Assembly (NCBI RefSeq): GCF_950097975.1
Contig: NZ_CATNHF010000012.1
Span: 496,001-560,000, forward strand
Origin: Microbacterium sp. T2.11-28
GTDB taxonomy: Bacteria; Actinomycetota; Actinomycetes; Actinomycetales; Microbacteriaceae
Length of the DNA: 64,000 bases
Direction of reading: 5' to 3'
The notes below the pieces were generated by a model that was given only the letters and a program-made list of their open reading frames with translations, made no database searches and was not told the origin of the DNA. Each line of letters begins with the position of its first letter. The first letter of the stretch is position 1. Of the stretch, positions 17,137-25,499 are shown piece by piece. The position numbers were made by a program, and so were the translations under genes.

Positions 17137-18614
17137 CGTGCCCGTTCTCCGGTTCCGTGCAGCAGGTAGACGTCGATGATGCTGACGTCGCCGTCGCTGG
17201 TCTCGCGGTGCTGGAGGAGGCCGCCGGCCGCGGCGTCGGGATACGCATCCTCGAGCTTCGCCCGCCAGACCCGATCGGTCGAGGGAAGGTCGTACGCGGT
17301 GAGGGACGCGGGGGTCGTGCTCGTCCCCCTCTCGTAGACGACGAGCTGGTCGCCGGATCCGTAGAGCTCGGCGCCCGACGACAGCGTCAGTTCGCCGACC
17401 TGCGTCGAACCATCGAACACGGTGGCGGTCACCGGTGCCGAGTAGTCTTCCTCGTCGCGGTCGTACGCGACGAGGAAGCGTCCGGCCGTGTGGAGCGTGT
17501 CGGCCGACGTCTGGGCGAGAGTCTCCTCCGTGGCACCCGTGGCCGGGTCGATCCGCTCGACGGCGCCGTCCGTCGTGAGCACCCACAGGGTGTCGGCGGT
17601 TCCCGCCATGCTGATGATCTCCCGCGACCAGCACGTCTCTCCGGTCGCCGTGTCGAGGCCGGAGAGGTCGTACGGGCCGACGTGGTCGTACATCACCATC
17701 GTCTGCAGGGTCGCTCCGCCGGCGAGGAACACCGCGCCGGCCGACTCCCACCCCAGGGACTCACCGGTCTGCGCATCGAGGGCATGGCTGCCGACGAAGA
17801 CGACGTCCTCCGTCACCCAGAACGGCACGCCGCCCTCGAACTCGTCGACCCCGAAATCGGAGCCGCTCGCGCTCCATTCCGTCTCCAGCGTGTCGGCGTT
17901 CACACGCGACAGCGTCTCGCGGTCGCTCACGTAGAACGCATCGGCGGATGCGGGGGCCACCGCGGCCGAACTCGCGCGCGAGGCCTTGGCGAAGACCGCG
18001 AAATGCTCGCCGAAGGGCCGCTCGGCGAGCGTCTCACCCGTGGCGAGATCGAGTGATCGCATGACCCAATCGGTGTCGACGGCAACGCTGACGACGATCC
18101 GGTCGGCGGCCCCCGTCAGCGCCGGCGAGGAGACCGGCGCGAGGGAGCCCTCGATCTCGCGTGTCCAGAGCACCTCTCCGTCGCGCTCGGCGACCGTCAG
18201 GACGGAGACAGAGGAGGATTCGTGGAAGGTGATGATGCCGAAGCGGTCGTCATCGATGAGGAAGCCGGTCGAATCCAGGAAGTCGAACTCGTCCGCCCCC
18301 CGGATCCGCTGCACACGGTCTGCAGTGAACTCCCCGTCGGCGGGAAGCGCGAGCTCCCTCACGTCGAACCAGGCGACCGACGGCGTGGTGACCGTGCACG
18401 TGGCGGTGGGCGTCGGCGTGGGGGTCGACGTCGCGCTGGGCGACGGGCCGACGGCGTCGGTCTGCGTCGGGGTGGGTGACGGTGCGGAGGCCGGCGCGAG
18501 CAACGGGACGACGACGACCGCTGCCACCACCGCGACGGCGACCGCCCCACCTGCCACCGCCCACGGCACCCAAGGGCGGCGAGGGGAGGGCGCGGGGCTC
18601 GGCTGCGTCATCAT
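17133..18614 (-). CDS. Membrane-anchored PQQ-like beta-propeller protein, paralogue A
   Basis: The 493-residue protein has a membrane segment at about 18-42, a linker of Pro-Thr repeats (TSTPTPTPTATC), then propeller blades such as TVAERDGEVLWTREI and TAYDLPSTDRVWRA. The second ATG (18611) is equally possible as start; GGAAGGA lies 4-7 nt upstream of the two. It is the upstream member of a tandem duplication and is translationally coupled to its paralogue. One transcript from the TATGAT box at 18647 probably covers both genes. Confidence 0.88.
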   Translation of the reverse strand: MMTQPSPAPSPRRPWVPWAVAGGAVAVAVVAAVVVVPLLAPASAPSPTPTQTDAVGPSPSATSTPTPTPTATCTVTTPSVAWFDVRELALPADGEFTADRVQRIRGADEFDFLDSTGFLIDDDRFGIITFHESSSVSVLTVAERDGEVLWTREIEGSLAPVSSPALTGAADRIVVSVAVDTDWVMRSLDLATGETLAERPFGEHFAVFAKASRASSAAVAPASADAFYVSDRETLSRVNADTLETEWSASGSDFGVDEFEGGVPFWVTEDVVFVGSHALDAQTGESLGWESAGAVFLAGGATLQTMVMYDHVGPYDLSGLDTATGETCWSREIISMAGTADTLWVLTTDGAVERIDPATGATEETLAQTSADTLHTAGRFLVAYDRDEEDYSAPVTATVFDGSTQVGELTLSSGAELYGSGDQLVVYERGTSTTPASLTAYDLPSTDRVWRAKLEDAYPDAAAGGLLQHRETSDGDVSIIDVYLLHGTGERAR

Positions 18615-18646
18615 CGATTCCTTCCGAGAACAGGTGGTTAGGCTCG

Positions 18647-18652
18647 ATCATA
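18647..18652 (-). promoter_or_regulatory. -10 box TATGAT for the propeller gene pair
   Basis: TATGAT on the minus strand predicts a start near 18640 and a 5' leader of about 26 nt containing GGAAGGA before ATG 18614. No convincing -35 hexamer is seen. Confidence 0.4.
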
Positions 18653-18668
18653 GGGACGTCTCATGCCG

Positions 18669-20279
18669 TCATCGGTATGCGGTCTCGGTGAATATGCGCT
18701 CGGAGAGCATCCCGTCCCGCAGCTCGAGCACGAGATCCGGCCAGATCCGCTCCAGGAACGCGTCGTCATGGCTGACGACGAGCACCGCGCCGCGATAGCC
18801 CGCGAGGGCGTCGACCAGCTGATCGACCGTCTCGAGATCGAGGTTGTTGGTCGGCTCGTCGAGCACGAGGAGCTGCGGCGGCGGGTCGGCGAGCATCAGT
18901 CGTGCCAGCGCTGCGCGGAAGCGCTCGCCGCCCGAGAGCGCCGACACCGGCCGGAGCACCGCGTCGCCGCGGAGGAGGAACCGCGCCAGCCGATTGCGCA
19001 GCTCGACGTCGCCGATCCCCGGGGTGCGGAGGTTCTCCATCACCGAGGCGTCGTCGTCGAGACCGTCCACGCGCTGAGACAGGTAGCCGATCCGGTCGGT
19101 GTAGGCCTCTGCGTGCAGGTCGGGCATCGCCGCCCCGCCAGCGCCGACGAGGCGCTCGACGAGCGTCGTCTTGCCCGCGCCGTTGGGGCCGACCAGCGCG
19201 ACCCGCTCGGGACCTTGCACCACCCACGCCCGCTCGGCGTCGCCGACCATCGCGATCCGGCGACCCGCCGCGACGCCCGGATCGGGCAGGTCGATGTGGA
19301 CCGACTCGTCGTCGCGCACGCGCCGCCCGGCCGCGTCGAGGTCGGCGCGGGCCGTGGCGACGCGATCGGCCGCCTCGGTCCGGAGCTTGCCGGCCGACAC
19401 CTGCGCCGATCGCTTCCGCGCCGCGGCGATGATGCCCGGCACGCGCTTCTCCACCTGCGCCTTGCGGCCGACGGCCTGCCGATGCGCGATCTTCGTCTCG
19501 GCCTCGATACGGTCGCGCTTCTCACGACGCACGGCCTGGCGCGCCGCCGACTCCGCCTGGCGCGCCGCCGCCTGCTCGACCTCCAGGGCCTCGCGCCACG
19601 CGGTGAACGGGCCGCCGTAGACCGACAGGCCGCCGGCGTACAGCTCCGCGGTCTCGTCCATGAGGTCGAGCAGTCGGCTGTCGTGACTCACGACGATGAG
19701 CGTGCCGCGCCAGGCGCGCACGAGGTCGTACACCCGGGCGCGCGCATCGCGGTCGAGATTGTTCGTCGGCTCGTCCAGCAGGGCGATCGGCGCGCCGCGC
19801 AGACGCACCCCGACGAGCGCGGCGAGCACCGCCTCGCCTCCCGAGAGCGCGCCGATGCGCCGGTCCAGGGCCCCGCCGGGCAGTCCCGCCTCGGCGAGGG
19901 CGGCCGTGGCGCGGGCCTCGACGTCCCAGTCGTCCCCGACCGCGTCGAAATGCGCGGGATCGACGTCGCCCTGTTCGATCGCGCGGACGGCGCGCAGCGC
20001 GTCGCCGACGCCGAGCAGGTCGGCGACGGGGCGCTCCACGTCGAGGGTCAGCTGCTGCGGCAGCCGGTCGACCGCGCCCGACACGGTCAGCTGGCCGGAC
20101 GTCGGCGTGCGCTCCCCGGCGATGAGCGAGAGGAGCGTGGACTTGCCGGCGCCGTTGCGGCCGACGAGCCCGGTGCGTCCCGAGCCGAAGGCCCCGGACA
20201 CCTCGCTCAGCGCGGTGGTGCCGTCGGGCCAGATGAAGGAGATGCGGTCGAGGGTGACCGCGGAGATGTTCGCAGGCAT
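18669..20279 (-). CDS. ABC-F family ATPase (ribosome-associated type)
   Basis: The protein has 536 residues and two ATP-binding domains. Site 1: GRNGAGKST (about 39-47), [15 protein letters not shown]. Site 2: [33 protein letters not shown]. Between them lies a charged Arg/Lys/Gln-rich coiled linker, the P-site tRNA interaction motif region. There are no membrane segments. ABC-F proteins act on the ribosome, and some displace antibiotics. ATG 20279 is preferred over an upstream in-frame ATG because GGAGG lies a few bases before it. The 256-bp leader with a short ORF upstream suggests translation-dependent regulation, as for known antibiotic-resistance ABC-Fs. Confidence 0.92.
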   Translation of the reverse strand: MPANISAVTLDRISFIWPDGTTALSEVSGAFGSGRTGLVGRNGAGKSTLLSLIAGERTPTSGQLTVSGAVDRLPQQLTLDVERPVADLLGVGDALRAVRAIEQGDVDPAHFDAVGDDWDVEARATAALAEAGLPGGALDRRIGALSGGEAVLAALVGVRLRGAPIALLDEPTNNLDRDARARVYDLVRAWRGTLIVVSHDSRLLDLMDETAELYAGGLSVYGGPFTAWREALEVEQAAARQAESAARQAVRREKRDRIEAETKIAHRQAVGRKAQVEKRVPGIIAAARKRSAQVSAGKLRTEAADRVATARADLDAAGRRVRDDESVHIDLPDPGVAAGRRIAMVGDAERAWVVQGPERVALVGPNGAGKTTLVERLVGAGGAAMPDLHAEAYTDRIGYLSQRVDGLDDDASVMENLRTPGIGDVELRNRLARFLLRGDAVLRPVSALSGGERFRAALARLMLADPPPQLLVLDEPTNNLDLETVDQLVDALAGYRGAVLVVSHDDAFLERIWPDLVLELRDGMLSERIFTETAYR

Positions 20280-20525
20280 GGAGCCTCCCTGATGTCGGGT
20301 CGTCGTGGGTGCGCCGACGGCGGACACCACGAGCCCGGATCATCCGGTGGTCGGAGGACGGGAGGGAGTCGACGACGTCAGCGCGGGATGGAATCGCTGA
20401 CGCGTCGCGGAACAGGCCCTGTCGGAGAGACGGAGGGTGCGACGGCTCAGCGCGGGATCACAGCGCGGCGTCGAAACCCTTCAACGGTCTTCCTCACACT
20501 CGGGACGGGGAACACGACGATCCTA
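20280..20525 (-). promoter_or_regulatory. Probable attenuator leader of the ABC-F gene
   Basis: On the minus strand a TAGGAT -10 box (20520-20525) is followed about 23 nt downstream by a 16-codon ORF (20447-20497). A perfect 8-bp hairpin comes next (CGTCAGCG 20376-20383 with CGCTGACG 20395-20402), then an imperfect GC hairpin at 20304-20331, just before the Shine-Dalgarno. The sequence TCCCGCGCTGA occurs twice, once at the end of the leader ORF and once in the hairpin, so the CGTCAGCG strand could pair partly with either. This is the arrangement expected of a ribosome-stalling attenuator. Pairing was worked out by eye only. Confidence 0.5.
20447..20497 (-). CDS. Putative 16-residue leader peptide of the ABC-F gene
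   Basis: GTG 20497 opens a frame encoding MRKTVEGFRRRAVIPR and then TGA. It begins roughly 15 nt after the predicted transcription start, and no strong Shine-Dalgarno is visible. The Arg-rich end and the repeat of its last codons inside the downstream hairpin are what suggest a regulatory leader. No homologue is claimed. Confidence 0.35.
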   Translation of the reverse strand: MRKTVEGFRRRAVIPR

Positions 20526-20535
20526 CCCGAGGGCG

Positions 20536-21183
20536 TCAAGCGGCCTCCAGACGCTTCTCGAGGAACACCCGCACGTCGTCGAGCTCCTCCTGCGACACGC
20601 TGTGGGTCAGCCCGGCGTAGACCCGCCCGCTGAGGTCGACATGCTCCGGGAGCCACTGCACGGTGTGCGCGACCCGATCCGCGGGGATCACCTCGTCACG
20701 CGCGCCACGGCCCCAGAACACCGGCGGACGACGCTCGGCGAGCTCGGCGTCGGTCGGGAGCGGTGCGGCGTCGACGTAGCCGGCGAGGTTGACCGCGAAG
20801 GCGAAGCGCTGGGGACGGAGCCGCATCGCCTGGAGCGCGACGACCGCGCCCTGGGAGAACCCGAGCAGGCCGACGGACTCGGCCCCGCCGGCGGCGTCGT
20901 CGAGCCAGGCGAGGAACCCCTCGGCCGCCGCCGTCGTGCCCTCGGGATCGCGGCCGCGCAGGCCCTCGATCGGGAACCACGACCAGCCGGGGGTCGGGAA
21001 CGGCGGGCTGAGGGGCGCGCGCACGGCGGCGACGACGTAGTCGGCCGGCAGGTGCGGCGCGAGGCCGAACAGGTCCCGCTCCTCCGAGCCGTAGCCGTGC
21101 AGCAGCACCAGCAGCGGACGGCCCGCCCGGTCGGCGGGCGGCGCGCTCCACAGCACGGCATCGGGGTCCAGCGCGGGGCTCAT
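20536..21183 (-). CDS. Phospholipase/carboxylesterase-type alpha/beta hydrolase
   Basis: In this 215-residue protein VLLHGYGSEERDL forms the oxyanion region, GFSQGA holds the nucleophile Ser, GARDEVIP the Asp and LTHSV the His of the triad. The pattern matches YpfH/Est-type carboxylesterases (Abhydrolase_2), which hydrolyse short acyl esters in the cytosol. There is no signal peptide. A GAGAAT box ends 6 nt before ATG 21183, so its mRNA may be leaderless. It lies upstream of the ABC-F gene on the same strand, but the latter appears to have its own promoter. Confidence 0.88.
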   Translation of the reverse strand: MSPALDPDAVLWSAPPADRAGRPLLVLLHGYGSEERDLFGLAPHLPADYVVAAVRAPLSPPFPTPGWSWFPIEGLRGRDPEGTTAAAEGFLAWLDDAAGGAESVGLLGFSQGAVVALQAMRLRPQRFAFAVNLAGYVDAAPLPTDAELAERRPPVFWGRGARDEVIPADRVAHTVQWLPEHVDLSGRVYAGLTHSVSQEELDDVRVFLEKRLEAA

Positions 21184-21267
21184 GCGCCCATTCTCGCAAA
21201 GCGCACCCGCACGCCGCCGTGTCCGCCGCGCGGCGGGTCCCCGGTTCGCCCGCGCGGCACGAGCGGG

Positions 21268-21273
21268 TATACA
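21268..21273 (+). promoter_or_regulatory. -10 box TATACA, leaderless start of DUF4916 gene
   Basis: TATACA ends 6 nt before the A of ATG 21280. It is one of the better -10 matches in the window and supports this start codon over others nearby. Confidence 0.55.
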
Positions 21274-21279
21274 TGGTGC

Positions 21280-21936
21280 ATGGCCGTCCGCACCCCCGAC
21301 CCCGACCCGAGCGACCGCGACGACGACGGGAACGCGCGCGATCCGCTGCGCGCCTACGACCGCCAGGGTCACCCGGTCGGCGACGGCTCGTTCGGCTCGC
21401 CTGCGCCGGGGAACGCCGCCAATCCCGGATGGCTCACCGAGATCGAGCTCGCCGAGGCGCGCCGCCGCCTTCCGATCCTCTACGTCGAGGCGGTGCCGGT
21501 GCGCACCGACGGCACCGGCACGGTCACCGAGGTCGGCATCCTGCTGCGGGCGACGCCGCTCGGCGAGATCACCCGCTCGACCGTGTCGGGCCGGGTCCGC
21601 TACGGCGAGACGGTGCGCGACGCGCTGTTCCGTCACCTCGAGAACGACCTCGGCCCCATGGCGTTCCCGCTGTTGCCGCCGCAGCCGGTGCCGTTCACGG
21701 TGGCGGAGTACTTCCCGATGCCCGGTCTCAGCGCCTATCACGACGACCGCCAGCACGCCGTCTCGCTCGCGTTCGTCGTGCCGGTCACCGGCACGTGCGA
21801 GCCTCGGCAGGATGCGCTCGAGGTCACGTGGCTCACGCCCGAGGAGGCGGCCTCCGATTCGCTCGCCGCCGAGATGGAGGGCGGGCGCGGCACCCTCGTG
21901 CGGCTCGCGCTGGCCTCCGTGGGCGCCCTGCGCTGA
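21280..21936 (+). CDS. DUF4916 (NUDIX-like) protein
   Basis: The 218-residue protein has an acidic, disordered N-terminus (about 1-45). The rest resembles the actinobacterial DUF4916 family, which has a NUDIX-like fold: ILYVEAVPVRTDG, ILLRATPLGE, RVRYGETVRDALFRHLENDLG and the C-terminal LEVTWLTPEEA. The canonical NUDIX box GX5EX7REUXEEXGU is not intact, so hydrolase activity is doubtful. The gene is probably transcribed leaderlessly from its own promoter, and the M3 peptidase has a separate one. Confidence 0.85.
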   Translation: MAVRTPDPDPSDRDDDGNARDPLRAYDRQGHPVGDGSFGSPAPGNAANPGWLTEIELAEARRRLPILYVEAVPVRTDGTGTVTEVGILLRATPLGEITRSTVSGRVRYGETVRDALFRHLENDLGPMAFPLLPPQPVPFTVAEYFPMPGLSAYHDDRQHAVSLAFVVPVTGTCEPRQDALEVTWLTPEEAASDSLAAEMEGGRGTLVRLALASVGALR

Positions 21937-21982
21937 CCGGCTCCCCCCGCCGCGCCGACGACGCGGGCTCCGGGCCTGCGCA

Positions 21983-21988
21983 TAGGCT
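21983..21988 (+). promoter_or_regulatory. -10 box TAGGCT for the M3 peptidase gene
   Basis: TAGGCT ends 7 nt before ATG 21996, within the 59-bp gap after the DUF4916 gene, and predicts an essentially leaderless transcript. Confidence 0.5.
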
Positions 21989-21995
21989 CGGATCC

Positions 21996-23909
21996 ATGAG
22001 CGCTCCCGAGCCCTTCGTCTTCCCCACCACGCGCGACGGCTGGCTGGCCGCCGCCGCCGAGCACGCCGAGGCCGCCATCCGGCTCGTCCGCCACTTCGAC
22101 GCCCAGCTCACGGCGGGTGCGTCGTCGGCCACCGAGGCGCTCGACCTGTGGAACGACGCCGATCTGGCGCTGCGCGGGACGATGAGCGAGGCGTACCTGC
22201 TGAGCGAGGCGCACCCCGACCCGGCCGTCCGCGCCGCCGCCGAGGAGGCCGTGCAGAAGCTGGAGGCGCTGTCGTCGTCGAGGCTGCTCGACCCTGCGCT
22301 GTTCGCCGCGCTCGCCGCCTTCGAGGGCGCGGAGATGGACGCGGAGCAGGAGCGGCTGCTCACCCACACCCTTCGCGACTTCCGCCGCGGCGGCGTGGCG
22401 CTCGGCGAGGAGGACCGGCAGCGCGTCCGCGAGCTCACCGACCGCGATACAGAGCTGAGCCTCACGTTCGCGCGCAACATCCGCGAGGGCAGGCGGGAGA
22501 TCCGCGTGCGGCCGGCCGACCTCGCCGGTCTCCCGCAGGACTTCCTCGACGCCCACCCCGCCGGCGACGACGGCCTGGTCGTCCTCACCACCGATTACAC
22601 CGACCTCATGCCCGTGCGCGAGTACGCGACGGTCCGGGAGACGCGCACCGCCCTCGTGTCCGCCTACAACGACCTCGCCTGGCCCGACAACGACGCGGTC
22701 CTCACCGAGCTGCTGGACGTCCGCGCCGAGCGGGCGGCGCTCCTCGGCTACGCGGACTGGGCCGACTTCGAGACCGAGCCCCGGATGATCGGCTCGGGAG
22801 CGGCGGTGCGCGCCTTCCTCGACCAGCTCGACGACGCCTCGCGCGCGGCCGCCGATGCCGAGTACCCGCTGCTGCTCGAGCGACTGCGCCGCGACGAGCC
22901 GGATGCCGACGAGGTGACGATCGCGGACTTCTTCCACGTGCTCGGCCAGCTGCGGCAGGAGCGCCACGACGTGGATGCGCAGCTCGTGCGGTCCTACTTC
23001 ACGTTCGAGCGCGTGCTCCCGGGCGTGCTGGAGACGGCCGGACGTCTGCTCGACCTGTCCTTCGTGCCGGTGGATGTCGCGACCTGGCACGAGGACGTCC
23101 GCTCGTACGACGTCGTCCGCGGCGAGGAGCGGCTGGGTCGCGTGCACCTGGACCTCCATCCCCGTGACGGCAAGTTCAGTCACGCGGCGTGCTTCCCGCT
23201 CGCCCCCGGTATCGCGGGCCGCATCCTCCCCGAGGCGGTCCTGCTGTGCAACTTCGCGCGGGGGCTCATGACCCACGACGAGGTCGTCACCTTCTTCCAC
23301 GAGTTCGGACACCTCGTCCACGACATCCTCGGGGGCGCCCAGCGCTTCGCGCGATTCACGGGGGTGGCGACCGAGTGGGACTTCGTGGAGGCGCCGAGCC
23401 AGCTCCTCGAGGAGTGGGCGTGGGACCCCGGGGTGCTCGCGACGTTCACCGCGGGCCCCGACGGCCAGCCCATCCCCGCCGATCTGGTCGAGCGCATGCG
23501 GGTGGCCGACGGCTTCGGCCGGGCGCTGGAGGTACGCCGCCAACTGGGGCACGCGAACGTCTCGTACCACCTCCACGTGGACCGTCCGGCGGATCTGCAG
23601 GCGGCGACCGAGCACTGGTACACGGTGACCTCGCCGGTCCAGCCGCTGCGCGGCCTGCACCCCTACGCCGGGTTCGGGCATCTCACCGGCTACGGATCCT
23701 GCTACTACACGTACCAGTGGAGCCTCGTGATCGCGCGCGACCTGCGCTCGGCGTTCGGCGACGATCTGATGGATCCCGAGGTCGCCGCGCGCTACCGCCG
23801 GGAGATCCTCGAACCCGGCGGCCGGCGCGACGCCGCCGACCTCGTGGAGTCGTTCCTGGGGCGCCCGTACGCGTTCGACGCGTACCGGGAGTGGCTGGGC
23901 GGGCACTGA
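21996..23909 (+). CDS. M3 family metallopeptidase (thimet oligopeptidase-like)
   Basis: The 637-residue protein carries the zinc motif HEFGH (His435, Glu436, His439), with the third ligand Glu expected in the EAPSQLLEEW segment about 25 residues on. The C-terminal HPYAGFGHLTGYGSCYYTYQW supplies the substrate-binding Tyr residues of the family. M3 enzymes such as OpdA and PrlC degrade short peptides in the cytosol. The length is slightly below the 670-680 residues usual for the family. There is no signal peptide. Confidence 0.95.
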   Translation: MSAPEPFVFPTTRDGWLAAAAEHAEAAIRLVRHFDAQLTAGASSATEALDLWNDADLALRGTMSEAYLLSEAHPDPAVRAAAEEAVQKLEALSSSRLLDPALFAALAAFEGAEMDAEQERLLTHTLRDFRRGGVALGEEDRQRVRELTDRDTELSLTFARNIREGRREIRVRPADLAGLPQDFLDAHPAGDDGLVVLTTDYTDLMPVREYATVRETRTALVSAYNDLAWPDNDAVLTELLDVRAERAALLGYADWADFETEPRMIGSGAAVRAFLDQLDDASRAAADAEYPLLLERLRRDEPDADEVTIADFFHVLGQLRQERHDVDAQLVRSYFTFERVLPGVLETAGRLLDLSFVPVDVATWHEDVRSYDVVRGEERLGRVHLDLHPRDGKFSHAACFPLAPGIAGRILPEAVLLCNFARGLMTHDEVVTFFHEFGHLVHDILGGAQRFARFTGVATEWDFVEAPSQLLEEWAWDPGVLATFTAGPDGQPIPADLVERMRVADGFGRALEVRRQLGHANVSYHLHVDRPADLQAATEHWYTVTSPVQPLRGLHPYAGFGHLTGYGSCYYTYQWSLVIARDLRSAFGDDLMDPEVAARYRREILEPGGRRDAADLVESFLGRPYAFDAYREWLGGH

Positions 23910-24002
23910 CGGGATCCGCCGCTCCGCGCCGGGGGCGGGAGCGGTAATCTTCGAAGTGCCGGTGTGGCCACCCGGCATCCCCCACACCCTCGCGGAGTCC
24001 TC

Positions 24003-25328
24003 ATGCCCGACCTGCACACCTCATCCGGCGACGAGAACTCGCCGTTCGACGACCTCCTCCGCTCGCAGGAGGGAGGCTCCGACGGCGCCGCCGAGGCGAC
24101 GTTCACGACCGCCTTCCGCGGCTACGACAAGGGCGAGGTGGAATCGGCGATCTCCGAGCTGACGACGCGGCTGCGCGTGCAGGGGGAGGAGCTGTCGCAG
24201 CTGAAGGACCGCTACCGCCGCACGGTCGCCTCGGCCAAGGCGCAGCGGTCCCAGCGGGTGGAGGAGCTGGAGGCCGAGCTCACCGTCGCCAACGCCAAGG
24301 CCGCCAACGCCGAGGAGCAGGTGCAGACCCTCACCGAGGAGCTCCTGGGGTCGTCGGGCGAGTCGGGCAACCGCCGCCAGTTCGAAGAGGTGCTGCACGT
24401 GGCCGAGGAGCAGGCGAGCCTGCTCATCAAGAACGCGAGCATCCAGGCCGACCGGCTGCTGGAGTCCGCGAACGCCGAGATCCAGAACCGCCGCAAGGAG
24501 GCCCAGGCCGACGCCGACGCGATCATCGCGCGTGCCGAGCACGACGCCCAGCAGGTGCGGGTGCGGATCGACACCGAGCTGACGGCGCACCAGGCGCAGC
24601 TGGATCGTGAGCGCGCCCACGCCGCCGAGAAGGTGGCGCAGGCCGAGCAGGAGGCCGCCGTCGTCCGCACGGAGTCCGAGAAGGGCGCCGCCGCTCTGCG
24701 CGCCCTCGTGACCCGCGAGACCGAGCAGGCACGCGCCGAGGCGGAGGAGGCGGTGCGCGCGCTCCGGATGCGGGCGCTCGAGTTCGAGGAGTCCCTCACC
24801 CGCCGCCAGGACGACGCGCAGCAGGAGTTCCTCGTCCTGCACAACCAGGCGGTCGCCCATGCCGAGCGCATCACCAAGGACGCCAACGACCAGGTCGCCG
24901 CGTCGCTGGAGCACGCGCAGCGCATCACCGCCAAGGCGGACGACTTCGACCGGCTGATGCGCGCACAGGCTTCGCAGATCGAGGCCGACGCGCACCTGAA
25001 GGCCCGCGATCAGCTCGACCGCGCGCGCGTGAAGGCTCAGCAGATCATCGACTCGGTCACCACCCACGCCGAGTCGGTGCTGCGCGACGCCGAGGATCGC
25101 ACCCGCCAGCTGCGCTGGCAGCAGCATCAGCTCACGAGCTTCATGTCGGAGGTCCGCGAGCTCATGCGGACGGAGTCGGTCGCCGATGCGCAGCTCGCCG
25201 GTCGGGACGCCGACGACATCCCGACCGAGGATGCCGACGAGACGCCGGCGGAGGATGCCGAGGGCACGCCGGCGGAGGTCGAGCTGGAGCAGACGGTCGA
25301 GTCCGTCTCCGCCGTCGAGAAGTCCTGA
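24003..25328 (+). CDS. DivIVA domain-containing coiled-coil protein
   Basis: The protein has 441 residues. FRGYDKGEVESAISEL near residues 37-52 is a DivIVA N-terminal signature, followed by almost continuous heptad-rich coiled coil to about residue 385, then an acidic tail (roughly 395-441) of Thr/Ala/Glu/Asp. DivIVA-like proteins mark curved membrane at poles and septa in actinobacteria. The length and tail differ from Wag31, so this is an additional polar or cytoskeletal coiled-coil protein. Start ATG 24003 follows GGAG at 5 nt; TAATCT at 23945 is a possible -10. Confidence 0.85.
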   Translation: MPDLHTSSGDENSPFDDLLRSQEGGSDGAAEATFTTAFRGYDKGEVESAISELTTRLRVQGEELSQLKDRYRRTVASAKAQRSQRVEELEAELTVANAKAANAEEQVQTLTEELLGSSGESGNRRQFEEVLHVAEEQASLLIKNASIQADRLLESANAEIQNRRKEAQADADAIIARAEHDAQQVRVRIDTELTAHQAQLDRERAHAAEKVAQAEQEAAVVRTESEKGAAALRALVTRETEQARAEAEEAVRALRMRALEFEESLTRRQDDAQQEFLVLHNQAVAHAERITKDANDQVAASLEHAQRITAKADDFDRLMRAQASQIEADAHLKARDQLDRARVKAQQIIDSVTTHAESVLRDAEDRTRQLRWQQHQLTSFMSEVRELMRTESVADAQLAGRDADDIPTEDADETPAEDAEGTPAEVELEQTVESVSAVEKS

Positions 25329-25380
25329 CCGCTCCCGAGCCCGCCTCGACCCGCCGAGCCCGCCTCAACCGCCGAGTGAG

Positions 25381-25460
25381 ATGGCAGTCGTCGTCGTCTC
25401 CCGGCCGCCGAAGCGACGACGACTGTCATCCGATCGGTCTACAGCGACAACGAGTGCCAC
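25381..25460 (+). repeat. R2 palindromic intergenic element, copy 1
   Basis: Three 16-nt boxes of the type ATGGCAGTCGTCGTCG lie at offsets 0 (plus), 33 (minus) and 64 (minus); the first two form a hairpin with 15 of 16 pairs. A second copy at 36458-36537, in the opposite orientation, is identical at 71 of 80 positions by hand alignment with no gaps. It sits between the convergent DivIVA-like and threonine aldolase genes. Just upstream, CCGAGCCCGCCTC is directly repeated. Confidence 0.9.
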
Positions 25461-25499
25461 TCCACCAAGCCCCGAGCGAGGCCGGTCCTCGTCGAGGGG

